This document shows, in pieces, positions 8,427 through 16,044 of a DNA stretch of 64,000 nucleotides; the first letter of the stretch is position 1; every line of letters starts with the position of its first letter. Location: positions 205,172 to 269,171 of the forward strand of contig QUJQ01000005.1 in the NCBI GenBank assembly GCA_003480725.1. The letters run 5' to 3'. Source of the DNA: Clostridiaceae bacterium AM27-36LB. GTDB lineage: Bacteria > Bacillota > Clostridia > Lachnospirales > Lachnospiraceae. The position numbers and the translations under genes are program-made. The notes beneath the pieces are model-generated. The model had not been told where the DNA came from and did no database searches. It saw nothing but the letters and a program-made list of their open reading frames with translations.

Positions 8427-9473
8427 CTACTTCTTCGCATTCTCTTCCAGTTCCAGCATGTACTTATCAAAATCAGACATAAATAGTCTGTCCTGAATGA
8501 TACGATATTTTTCAAATTCGGTCTCAGCTTTTGCCTTTGCAATCTCAGCAGTGATTTTGCCTGCATCCTGAAGAATTTCTCTGTCATCTGCCATCAGAAA
8601 TAAATCCAAACGCTCTGCCCAGTCCTCCATTGTCATCGGAATATGACGTTCCGCACGATCCTCTGCCAAATCCAGATAAGCAGATACAATACGCTCCAGT
8701 GAACGCATTTCCTGCTTACTCAAATAATTCTTCGCAACGCTCACATCACTTTTTACGATCTTACCTTCCGGCGCTGCTGCCCAAGTGGTTAATCCCATGT
8801 GTGGCTTCTCTGCATCGGCTCGTTCATAAATCAGCTCTGCTGCCGTATGACCGTGAACTGCATAGTGCATCTTGTTCTGCACTTTTGCAAAAAATTGCTT
8901 TGTTGTTTTTGCTGTTCGGTCATAATCAAGAGCTGTGGCGTAAATATCCGTTATTTTCTGATAGAACCTACGCTCGGACAAACGGATCTCACGAATCTGC
9001 TCAAGCAAGCGGTCAAAGTATTCTACTGTGAGCACAGAACCACCGTTTTTCAGACGCTCATCGTCCATGGCCCAGCCTTTGATGGTATAGTCCTTGACGA
9101 TGCCATTGGCCCACTTGCGAAATTGTACAGCTCGCTCATTATTAACCTTGAATCCAACCGCAATAATCATTTGAAGATTATAATGCTTTGTATCACGAGT
9201 CACCTGACGGGAACCTTCGGTTTGAACTATTCGGAAATTCCGAATAGTTGCAGACTCTTCTAATTCACTATCTGCATAAATCTTTTTAATATGTTCATTT
9301 ATCGTTGGCAAACCAACGTCATACAATGTGGCCATCATCTTCTGTGTCAGCCATATATTCTCATCCTCATAGCGCATCTCAATGCTGTCCTGCTGATCAC
9401 CGATAGATGCAACATAAGTCAGGTATTCCGCTGCGCTTGAGCGGATGGTTATCTCATCTTTTTTCTTTGCCAA
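8427..9473 (-). CDS. rhuM: RhuM family protein
   Basis: This 348-residue protein matches the RhuM family, first named from a Salmonella pathogenicity island and often found next to type I restriction genes and in mobile islands. The typical N-terminal block ENIWLTQKMMATLYDV is present near residues 38-53. The EESATIRNFRIVQTEGSRQV block and HYNLQMIIAVGFKVNNERA follow; these resemble the Fic-like/KilA-N type of phage accessory proteins. The biochemical role is unknown. The start is a TTG at 9473 with an AAAGGAGG site eight to nine bases before it. It sits among truncated genes, which suggests a transferred island. Confidence 0.8.
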   Translation of the reverse strand: MAKKKDEITIRSSAAEYLTYVASIGDQQDSIEMRYEDENIWLTQKMMATLYDVGLPTINEHIKKIYADSELEESATIRNFRIVQTEGSRQVTRDTKHYNLQMIIAVGFKVNNERAVQFRKWANGIVKDYTIKGWAMDDERLKNGGSVLTVEYFDRLLEQIREIRLSERRFYQKITDIYATALDYDRTAKTTKQFFAKVQNKMHYAVHGHTAAELIYERADAEKPHMGLTTWAAAPEGKIVKSDVSVAKNYLSKQEMRSLERIVSAYLDLAEDRAERHIPMTMEDWAERLDLFLMADDREILQDAGKITAEIAKAKAETEFEKYRIIQDRLFMSDFDKYMLELEENAKK

Positions 9474-9548
9474 ATGAAACGCCTCCTTTATACCTCAAAA
9501 TGCGTTTTCGCTATTGTGTTTAGCTGTTCAGCTATTTCCGCAAACGTT

Positions 9549-9767
9549 TTATTCAAGCTGATGCATTTTCATCGAATGCCAAGGCTCCCATTCAACTAAC
9601 GTATAATGAGCTGGCATGAAATCCAATGAACGAACTTCCTTTCGTATGCGCCCCAGCTGAGCTGCGGCTGTCTCCGAAACAAGAAGTTCATTCGCAATAT
9701 ACGAATAGATTTCACGTAAATCACCAAGTGCATCTACAGAATAGCCGACATTGTAGCTATCCGTCAT
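9549..9767 (-). pseudogene. relE: RelE/ParE-type toxin, C-terminus missing
   Basis: The 72-residue frame has the beginning and middle of a RelE-superfamily mRNA interferase, including the helical YSVDALGDLREIYSYIANEL part and EWEPWHSMKM. It then stops at MHQLE. Family members normally continue about 25-30 residues through the FYGGRD-type strand that carries catalytic residues, and this is absent. The ATG overlaps the stop of the antitoxin gene by four bases (ATGA), the usual coupling in such pairs. Behind the stop, another open stretch (9488-9547, ending THFEV) reads like the tail of a different protein, so a deletion junction is likely. Confidence 0.75.
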
Positions 9768-10069
9768 ATGCCAAACTCCTTTGCCAGTACCGCGTCGACT
9801 TCATCTGCAGAATATACCTTTCCTGCTTTGATGGAATCAACACCCTTCTGGAGTTCTGCATCAAGTTCTTCTCTGGTCATTGCACCAACAGCTAATGGCT
9901 TAGAAGAAGGAAGTTTCAATTCAAACGGCATACCTTTTTTCAGTACGATCTGGCTATAAAACATCTGAATTGCACTGGATGGAGAAATGCCAAGCTGAGA
10001 AAGAATGCTCTCGGCATTATCCTTGAGATTAGTATCTATTCTTGCATAAACAGCGGATGTATTTGCCAT
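9764..10069 (-). CDS. relB: RelB/DinJ family antitoxin
   Basis: The 101-residue protein has the ribbon-helix-helix start typical of RelB/DinJ (TSAVYARIDTNLKDNAESIL, then LGISPSSAIQMFYSQI). A C-terminal toxin-binding tail follows. Such antitoxins bind their promoter and neutralise the partner toxin. The ATG at 10069 lies behind AAAGGAGG; a longer frame to 10129 has no ribosome site. The stop overlaps the toxin start. Because the toxin looks truncated, this antitoxin is probably an orphan. Confidence 0.85.
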   Translation of the reverse strand: MANTSAVYARIDTNLKDNAESILSQLGISPSSAIQMFYSQIVLKKGMPFELKLPSSKPLAVGAMTREELDAELQKGVDSIKAGKVYSADEVDAVLAKEFGI

Positions 10070-10189
10070 AGTATCGCCTCCTTTTTCTTTATTACATTTA
10101 TTTTTGCTTGCAATTGCAAGCATTTGCATAAATTATTTTGTGACGAAACTTTGAATTTAATACGCCTCTTAAGGCAGAAAGGAATATTT

Positions 10190-10459
10190 ATGGGATTTTT
10201 ATCGGGTCTATTTCATTCCAGAGACAAGCCCACCAACAGTACCAATGGCAGTGCCTATCGCTTTCTCTTCGGTGGAAGCAACTCTGGCAAAGCCGTCAAC
10301 GAACGAAGTGCCATGCAGATGACTGCAGTCTACGCCTGTGTCAGAATTCTTTCGGAGTCCATTACAGGACTGCCGGTCCATATTTATAAGTATACTGACT
10401 CGGGTAGTAAAGAAAAGGCAATCAAGCATGTTGGACATAAACAAACTATATTGGCATAA
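10190..10459 (+). pseudogene. phage portal protein N-terminal fragment
   Basis: The first about 80 residues match the N-terminus of HK97-type phage portal proteins, including GFLSGLFHSRD and the block RSAMQMTAVYACVRILSESI. Portal proteins normally have about 400 residues. The similarity ends near base 10430, and the last codons (GHKQTILA) come from the opposite strand of an HNH nuclease fragment. AGAAAGGA precedes the ATG at 10190. This is a prophage remnant cut by a rearrangement. Confidence 0.8.
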
Positions 10460-10682
10460 ATGTCAAAACTACTTTTAAATCTATCCTGACATTTCATCGG
10501 CAAGGCATGATGACCTTCCATTAGGGCATTCCTGTGCTTTTAGCAGTAAATGTTACATGTGTTGGATTTACTTCACATTCATATCCTGCTGATTCTATGG
10601 ACTGCATTTTAATTGTTGATGATTTCTTCCATTTATCCACTATAAGAAGTTGCTTGTTTGTAGCTGGAATTTCAATATCCAT
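10430..10682 (-). pseudogene. HNH endonuclease fragment with frameshift
   Basis: A 53-codon frame (10521-10682) reads a zinc-binding lead-in, AGYECEVNPTHVTF, and stops after KSTGMP. Shifting by one base continues the protein as MEGHHALPMKCQDRFK and then ANIVCLCPTC. This is the core and second cysteine pair of a common HNH domain. One base appears to be missing at the CCCTAATGG site. The frame is then cut off at the junction with the portal fragment. It lies 80 bases behind the SLATT gene on the same strand. Whether it once belonged to the CBASS operon is open. Confidence 0.7.
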
Positions 10683-10763
10683 AACCCCTATTTGTTAATG
10701 AATATTTTCAAATCCTTTACCATTAGCATAATTTATCTTTATAGACTTCTAAGGCAACTAAAA

Positions 10764-11321
10764 TCATTGGCGCAAATGCTGTGGTAAAATATTAACCAAC
10801 TCCTCTTCATGAAAGAATTGTTCCTCTTCCTTTTGTAAAGCTTGCTGCGCTGCCGCGTAACTTCTTTTATCCGTTTGAATTGCATTCTCATATACTTTGG
10901 CAGTCCGATCCTTAAGCAGTTCCCTTTTTTCCATTATTTCGTTCTCAGATAATGCGTCAAAGTCTGTTAATGCGGAAATATAATCTTCCTTTATTGACCA
11001 TAGGCTATTAGCAACATCAATGTGTTTCTGTTCTTCTGCTGCAAAGTCTTTACTTTTTAAATAACCATTCACAACAAGCAACGCCGTAGATACAATTCCC
11101 CCGACCCAGGCGACTTTTGCCTCATCCATAATGACAGTTGCCACAAATCCCCCTGTTGATATGGCAGACAAAATGATTTGTACCCATTTAAATCTGTTGC
11201 AATCTCTCTGTAGAAATCCTGCATTTTTAAGATGTGCCGTATATGTATAAACTACTTTTCCATATTGTTCCTTAAGTTGCTGATAAAGTTTTTCCTTATG
11301 CGTTTGGAAATCTTGAACCAT
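10764..11321 (-). CDS. SLATT domain membrane effector (CBASS-like)
   Basis: This 185-residue protein has a coiled N-terminus, two adjacent membrane helices (around IILSAISTGGFVATVIM and WVGGIVSTALLVVNGYL) and a long charged C-terminal helix. That is the architecture of SLATT proteins, two-helix membrane effectors found with nucleotide-signalling systems. In this setting the expected role is membrane disruption after second-messenger sensing. I chose the ATG at 11321 because GGAGGG precedes it. It overlaps the 3' end of the CD-NTase gene by 26 bases, so translation is coupled. A longer frame to 11372 lacks a ribosome site. Confidence 0.8.
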   Translation of the reverse strand: MVQDFQTHKEKLYQQLKEQYGKVVYTYTAHLKNAGFLQRDCNRFKWVQIILSAISTGGFVATVIMDEAKVAWVGGIVSTALLVVNGYLKSKDFAAEEQKHIDVANSLWSIKEDYISALTDFDALSENEIMEKRELLKDRTAKVYENAIQTDKRSYAAAQQALQKEEEQFFHEEELVNILPQHLRQ

Positions 11322-12186
11322 ATATTTCCCTCCATTCATTATGCCAGCAGAAACTGAAACCTTTTTCACCATCTTCTATCGCTTCACATGCTTTATCATA
11401 AGCAAATTTAGCATCATCTTTTATATAATATTTGCGCTCTACTGTTCCTGTCCCCCCTGGCTTATCCCAATATCTTTTATCTGAATTATCATACACATAT
11501 TTGAAAAAATCTCTAGAAATCCAATCATAATAAATAAACGGCTCTTTTGCATATTGATATGAAAGCATAAAATTATAAGCCATGGAATCAATCAAAATTC
11601 CACTCATTAGAACCGTCTTGTTTTCTTTCCATGCTCTGGCCATTCTACATAATTTTTTCAAATTTTTATTGGTTTCATTATTTCTATAGTTAAATACTCC
11701 AATTTCCATTCCTGGATCCATGCTTTTCCAGAATCCTCCGTTATTGGTATCCGGGTAACAAAATCCTGCTCCATCAGAATATCTGAATGCCGGAACTACT
11801 TCAAACTTAATTCCATCTGAAAACATAATATCAACCACTTGTCCATCTGCACTAACTTTTGATGAACTATAAGTTTTTAATAAGCTATTTCTCAATGTTG
11901 CAAGAAGAGAGGATTGTCCATTATATAAATAATTGTCATATCTTTCATATTCTGTCCATGGAATTTCCACTACTATATCAATATCACTAGTGTAAATACT
12001 GGTTCCCCGTCCGTACGAACCTACATACCAGCTGTGGGAAACAATTGAATCACTATTCCAAAAGTCCTGATTAATCCTTTTAGTAATCATATGATATCTA
12101 TTACGCACATTTGATACTGTATTATCTGACATTCTAAGTGAATTACAAAACTTCTGAAAATCTGCAGAGATATTAATTTCGCTCAA
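11296..12186 (-). CDS. SMODS/CD-NTase family nucleotidyltransferase
   Basis: This 296-residue protein carries the polymerase-beta-type nucleotidyltransferase signature GSYGRGTS followed by SDIDIVVEIP (residues about 52-76), and a later acidic position in KFEVVPAF. This pattern marks the cGAS/DncV-like nucleotidyltransferases of CBASS, which make cyclic di- or trinucleotides upon phage infection. The partner effector gene overlaps its end. No E1/E2-JAB or HORMA/TRIP13 helper genes are visible, so this would be a minimal type I CBASS. The messenger molecule cannot be read from sequence. The region is strikingly AT-rich compared with the core genes. Confidence 0.85.
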   Translation of the reverse strand: MSEINISADFQKFCNSLRMSDNTVSNVRNRYHMITKRINQDFWNSDSIVSHSWYVGSYGRGTSIYTSDIDIVVEIPWTEYERYDNYLYNGQSSLLATLRNSLLKTYSSSKVSADGQVVDIMFSDGIKFEVVPAFRYSDGAGFCYPDTNNGGFWKSMDPGMEIGVFNYRNNETNKNLKKLCRMARAWKENKTVLMSGILIDSMAYNFMLSYQYAKEPFIYYDWISRDFFKYVYDNSDKRYWDKPGGTGTVERKYYIKDDAKFAYDKACEAIEDGEKGFSFCWHNEWREIYGSRFPNA

Positions 12187-12342
12187 TAATATGTCCCTCC
12201 AAAATCAATTATATAATTCATAATATACCATATTTCAAAGCAATTTTCTACTTATGTACAACAAGCAGGTGACGTATTGTATGTAGACTTATTGTATTCT
12301 TTTTGTCATAATATAAATTAAGAATTTGTTGGAGGTTACACT

Positions 12343-12558
12343 ATGTCGTTACTACACATATTCGCTATCAATGTAAGAAAATATCGTCTACAGCAAAATC
12401 TTTCACAGGAAAAGTTAGCCGAACTCTCTGGTCTACACCGAACATATATCAGTTCCATCGAAAGAGAACAGCGAAACATATCTATAGATAATATCGCAAA
12501 AATTGCATCTGCCCTAAAAATTGATCCATACTTACTACTGAAAAAATCCATTGAATAA
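12343..12558 (+). CDS. controller (C) protein of a restriction-modification system
   Basis: This is a 71-residue Xre-type helix-turn-helix protein with the features of R-M controller proteins: NVRKYRLQQNLSQEKLAELS, then ISSIEREQRNISIDNIAKIA. The second block is almost diagnostic for C proteins, which delay endonuclease expression until the host DNA is methylated. GGAGG lies seven bases before the ATG at 12343. The endonuclease candidate begins 13 bases downstream. AT-rich sequence upstream (12187-12342) would hold the C-box and promoter, but I cannot define the operator with confidence. Confidence 0.85.
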   Translation: MSLLHIFAINVRKYRLQQNLSQEKLAELSGLHRTYISSIEREQRNISIDNIAKIASALKIDPYLLLKKSIE

Positions 12559-12571
12559 TCGGAGGAAGAAC

Positions 12572-13522
12572 ATGGCAAAAACAAAGCATCCCATACTAAA
12601 TGAATATAATTTATTAAAGGAGTCTTTTAATCAAAATCCCCTTGCATCTGCAGTTACTGATATAATAATAAACATTCACAATAAATGCCAAAATGAATTA
12701 AAATCCAAACAAAAGCATAATCTTAATCCAGGTAATGGAACTATCGGCAAAACTTACTTCTATTTTTCAGATGATAAAAAACATTCTCGTCCTGTAAATC
12801 AAGCGCTTTTTGAAGATGGTTATCAACCTGCTACTGATTTTTCTGGTAATCCAGTTAGGAATCAAGAAGACTTGACCATGACCAAAGCAGACTGGTTTTT
12901 ACATAATCTAAAAAACAATACAATTAAAAATCAGTCTGCTAATGACATAACTTCTGCATTATATACTATATCAATGGAATTTTGTTGTTCTACTGATTTA
13001 ATTGCGTCAAATTCCCAGAAAATTTGTGGTACCTATTTTGAAAAATTAATAGGTCATATCTATTCTCGGCATTTAAATGTAGCTCCAAGCAGTACGCAAT
13101 ATGCCTGTGAACTTGATTCTACCAGCATCAAGATTCCTACCGATTTTATTTTCAATCTTGGTCCTAATATGCCTAAATTTGATGTTCCTGTGAAAACTTC
13201 TACCCGTGAACGTTGTGTAGAAGTATGGGCTCAACAGCGTATCCTCGATGGTGCGTATGGTGCTGGAAGATTTTTAGGATTACTCACATGTATATCCGAG
13301 GCAAAAATGAACTCAGAAAACAAAGATCATTCCAAGTGGAAAGTAGATGATGTATGCGTTCCAAATCAATGGATTAATTATCAATTATTTATTGCACAAA
13401 TCAAGCGAGCCTATTACTTAGATGTTCCTAATCGTTATGATCAACTAAATGATTCTTTTCCACGAATCCATGTAAAAAAATTTGGTGAGTTCTTTTTTGA
13501 ATGGGAAGATTTGCTAGACTAA
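12572..13522 (+). CDS. putative type II restriction endonuclease
   Basis: I do not recognise the exact family of this 316-residue protein. The call rests on position between a C protein and an m5C methyltransferase, and on a PD-(D/E)XK-like arrangement: PTDFIFNLG, then KFDVPVKTSTRERCVE, where an acidic residue is followed by a VKT core. The ATG at 12572 follows GGAGGAAGAAC; a TTG seven codons earlier is less likely. The C protein gene and this one form one transcript, ended by the hairpin at 13524-13553. The cleavage site is unknown. Confidence 0.65.
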   Translation: MAKTKHPILNEYNLLKESFNQNPLASAVTDIIINIHNKCQNELKSKQKHNLNPGNGTIGKTYFYFSDDKKHSRPVNQALFEDGYQPATDFSGNPVRNQEDLTMTKADWFLHNLKNNTIKNQSANDITSALYTISMEFCCSTDLIASNSQKICGTYFEKLIGHIYSRHLNVAPSSTQYACELDSTSIKIPTDFIFNLGPNMPKFDVPVKTSTRERCVEVWAQQRILDGAYGAGRFLGLLTCISEAKMNSENKDHSKWKVDDVCVPNQWINYQLFIAQIKRAYYLDVPNRYDQLNDSFPRIHVKKFGEFFFEWEDLLD

Positions 13523-13523
13523 T

Positions 13524-13553
13524 TAAAAGCAGGCCTTTTTGCCTGCCTTTAAT
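13524..13553. terminator. bidirectional terminator between endonuclease and methyltransferase genes
   Basis: AAAGCAGGC and GCCTGCCTTT form a stem around a T-rich loop, flanked by A and T runs on both sides. It separates the convergent endonuclease and methyltransferase genes. Confidence 0.85.
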
Positions 13554-13558
13554 TTCCG

Positions 13559-14728
13559 TTAATTTAATAATTCTTTTATTTTGATTCCCCAAGCATATGC
13601 CAATAACGGTGGAACCGCATCACCAATCTGTTCGTATTTATCCTGTTCTTCTCTGTTATCATGTGCAGTTAAATATTTTCCACCTACGAAATCATATGAA
13701 TCTGGAAACGATTGTAAGCGGGCACATTCCCGAACTGTTAATGCCCTTGGCTGTACAGGATGAACAAATTCATCTAAGCAATGACTCGTTACTGTAGGTG
13801 AAGCCTCATCCCATTTTAAGCGGTAATTTCTTTTCACATAAATTGTTTTAGGAATAACCTTTCTTGATTGATATTCTGCCAACTCTTCTGCTGTTAATCT
13901 TTCAAACAATCCCTTTAATCCTTCGCCTTGTTGTAAAATCGTAAATCTTTCTAATATATTTTTTCTATGGTTCATTGGAAGATGATTAAGTAATTTCTTT
14001 TCTTTTGTAATTCTTTTCCAAAAAGAGTCATTTTTCATTAACCGTGTATATTCAGATTCTTCTTTCAAATAGTTCGGATTCTCTGTCCATGTATTTGCTA
14101 TAACTTCTGGTATATCAATAAATGCATCCTTCACAGTTACTTCTTTATCCGGTGTCGTCTCTACCGGAGTCTGGCTTACATCAATTTGAGAATCTTTACT
14201 TGCTAAAATAAAAAATCTTTTTCTCTTTTGAGGTACCCCATATTTGCTTGCATCCAAGACAAATTCTTTAAAGTTTCCATACCCGGCTTCTTCTAATTCC
14301 TTCTTTAAATAATCTATGACCAGTTCTTTTGAATCCTTTGCAATCCTTTTATTTTGTATATTGGGAACATTTTCAAACAGTATCATTTTTGCATTAACAA
14401 TTTGTGCGATTCTAATTCCCTCTCTAAATAGAAATTGACGATCATCATACGCAGCTCTTGATGAATTACCCGCGGTAGAAAAAGTTTCACACGGCATTCC
14501 AGACGTTACTAAATCAATTCCCTCTTTTGGAATATAAGGTAGTATCTGATCAGCAGTTACCTCTCGAATATCTGAATGAATAACATGTACCTCTGGATGA
14601 TTTGCCGAATATGTATCTACACAACTTTTTATATATTCAATCGCAACTTTTGTTTCAAATCCTGCTGCATGCAAACCAGTGCAAAAGCCACCTGGACCAC
14701 TAAAACAATCAACATGTGTATATGGCAT
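13559..14728 (-). CDS. DNA (cytosine-5) methyltransferase
   Basis: This 389-residue m5C methyltransferase has all main motifs in order: motif I DCFSGPGGFCTG (residues 7-18), motif IV SGMPCETFS with the catalytic cysteine, motif VI FENVPN, motif VIII QKRKRFF, a variable target-recognition region around 240-310, and motif X EQIGDAVPP. It protects host DNA from the linked endonuclease. AAAGGAG precedes the ATG at 14728. The small AbrB-like gene ends two bases upstream, so both share a transcript that converges on the endonuclease transcript. Confidence 0.93.
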   Translation of the reverse strand: MPYTHVDCFSGPGGFCTGLHAAGFETKVAIEYIKSCVDTYSANHPEVHVIHSDIREVTADQILPYIPKEGIDLVTSGMPCETFSTAGNSSRAAYDDRQFLFREGIRIAQIVNAKMILFENVPNIQNKRIAKDSKELVIDYLKKELEEAGYGNFKEFVLDASKYGVPQKRKRFFILASKDSQIDVSQTPVETTPDKEVTVKDAFIDIPEVIANTWTENPNYLKEESEYTRLMKNDSFWKRITKEKKLLNHLPMNHRKNILERFTILQQGEGLKGLFERLTAEELAEYQSRKVIPKTIYVKRNYRLKWDEASPTVTSHCLDEFVHPVQPRALTVRECARLQSFPDSYDFVGGKYLTAHDNREEQDKYEQIGDAVPPLLAYAWGIKIKELLN

Positions 14729-14730
14729 TG

Positions 14731-14946
14731 TTACTCTCCTTTAACCTTGTTTTTTGTTTTACTCTCTTTATTATTTTGATTATCAGAATTTCTCAAAATA
14801 ATCTCTTTTGTAATTGCATCAAAATATACATCTAATCGTGTTTCTCCTGCCTTGCCATCAATATTAACCAAAACCGATTTTGGTAACCTAATTCTCATAT
14901 CTTGTTGAAGCAAAACAGAATCTAAAAATACCAATTTTTTATCCAT
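14731..14946 (-). CDS. small AbrB/SpoVT-like protein
   Basis: This 71-residue protein reads DMRIRLPKSVLVNIDGKAGE then TRLDVYFDAITKEIILR. This beta-rich pattern resembles the swapped-hairpin AbrB DNA-binding fold. A lysine-rich, polar tail follows. GGAGAG precedes the ATG at 14946. It is the first gene of the methyltransferase transcript, so an autoregulatory role in methyltransferase dosage is plausible but not shown. Confidence 0.55.
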   Translation of the reverse strand: MDKKLVFLDSVLLQQDMRIRLPKSVLVNIDGKAGETRLDVYFDAITKEIILRNSDNQNNKESKTKNKVKGE

Positions 14947-15035
14947 GTTATCTCTCCTGATTTGTCAAATTACAGGTCTATATTAAACTATATTCATTAA
15001 AATATCAACCTAAAATCAGGTCAAATTAAGGGCAA

Positions 15036-15305
15036 CTATTTTCTCCCACCAATCTGCCACTTATCATGTCTCTTAATGCTCCGCACAGCCTGCCGCAGCA
15101 TATTACTGCGACCATGCTGATGATACGGATGGGACACCTTATGTTTATGAAATATAATACATGATCCCATCAACGGATATTTCGGATTATGTATATGCCA
15201 CATATGTCTGGTATTCCGGGACATGATGGTCACATCCCGGTCATCCATATAAATAATCTCAAAATACTCCGGAGCCAGACATTCAAGATCTTTCCTGCTA
15301 AGCAC
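15036..15305 (-). CDS. hypothetical protein behind parB remnant
   Basis: About 89 residues follow a GTG at 15305, which overlaps the last codons of the parB frame. Notable parts are YFEIIYMDDRDVTIMSRNT and a His-rich C-terminal half (HMWHIHNPKYP, IIFHKHKVSHPYHQHGRS). I do not recognise a family. A longer frame up to 15395 exists but runs through parB in another frame and is unlikely. The overlap with parB suggests that the gene travelled with the partition module. Confidence 0.55.
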   Translation of the reverse strand: MLSRKDLECLAPEYFEIIYMDDRDVTIMSRNTRHMWHIHNPKYPLMGSCIIFHKHKVSHPYHQHGRSNMLRQAVRSIKRHDKWQIGGRK

Positions 15306-15681
15306 CTGCTGCCTTCTTTCCAAAATACCCTTCCAGTGCCTTCTCCATGATCTCCTGCACTGCTCCGGCATCCATCTGCCCAAAATACCTCTCATACAAT
15401 TCCAGTGGCAACTTCACAGACACACTCTGCGGCTTCTTCTGTTCTTCCCCTGCCAGGACACACTCAATCGCCTTTTTCGTAATCTCTTTTCCCATCTTTC
15501 GCAGTTTCACTGCCTGATTCGGTTTCAGTTTCTTTCCCTCAGCCTCTGCCACCTGCTGGATCAGCTTCTGCATCTTCACATTCAGATAAAATAGATCCAC
15601 AGCAGCTACCATTGCCAGCGTCCCCTTATCCACAGCATCTTTAAACTTCGGAATCAGCCGGTCCAGCCACAGGATTTTCAA
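15298..15681 (-). pseudogene. parB: ParB C-terminal remnant
   Basis: The 127-residue frame reads like the end of a ParB/Spo0J-type partition protein of conjugative elements: the helical block LIPKFKDAVDKGTLAMVAAV, then KLKPNQAVKLRKM, and a C-terminal helical tail. The ParB box and helix-turn-helix that should make up the N-terminal half are missing. The ATG at 15681 lies inside the parA remnant rather than at a normal start. This is a truncated gene. Confidence 0.6.
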
Positions 15682-15833
15682 TTCCGAAGCAAGTTGTCAG
15701 ATTTGGCTGGCTGTCAAAATCAACAGCCAGAATCCTTTTTCCCATCTCGGTCAGTGAATAAGCCAGATTCCAGGAGCTGGCAGTTTTGCCAACTCCCCCC
15801 TTTAAATGATCCTCTCATAATAATCCTTGCCAT
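15651..15833 (-). pseudogene. parA: ParA N-terminal remnant with frameshift
   Basis: The frame opens at an ATG (15833) and reaches the Walker A lead-in GSFKGG. At a run of six Gs the frame breaks. In the next frame the sequence continues as GKTASSWNLAYSLTEMGKRI, then LAVDFDSQPNLTTCFGIEN, the unmistakable start of a ParA/MinD ATPase. It then runs straight into parB sequence, so the remaining about 200 residues of ParA and the first half of ParB have been deleted. Confidence 0.7.
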
Positions 15834-15972
15834 ACTCTCTCCCCCTCTCATGCTTTCTTTCCATAACAGCATGCACTCTGCTCTGCCACAAACCTTCATA
15901 TTTCTTACATTTTTCTTTGCCATAGAATTGACTCCTTTCAGATTTGACTAATAGATTTTCAGATTTAAAAAA

Positions 15973-16010
15973 AGCCGCTGACACGTTATCCTTCTAACGC
16001 GTCAACAGCT
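15973..16010 (-). terminator. terminator of the serine recombinase gene
   Basis: Reading leftwards, AGCTGTTGACGCGTTA pairs with TAACGTGTCAGCGGCT and is followed by a run of seven Ts. It lies 35 bases behind the recombinase stop. The left end of the ICE should be close by, but I cannot mark the attachment core. Confidence 0.8.
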
Positions 16011-16044
16011 TCTATCTTGCTTTAATTCAGTGTATTATTCGGTT

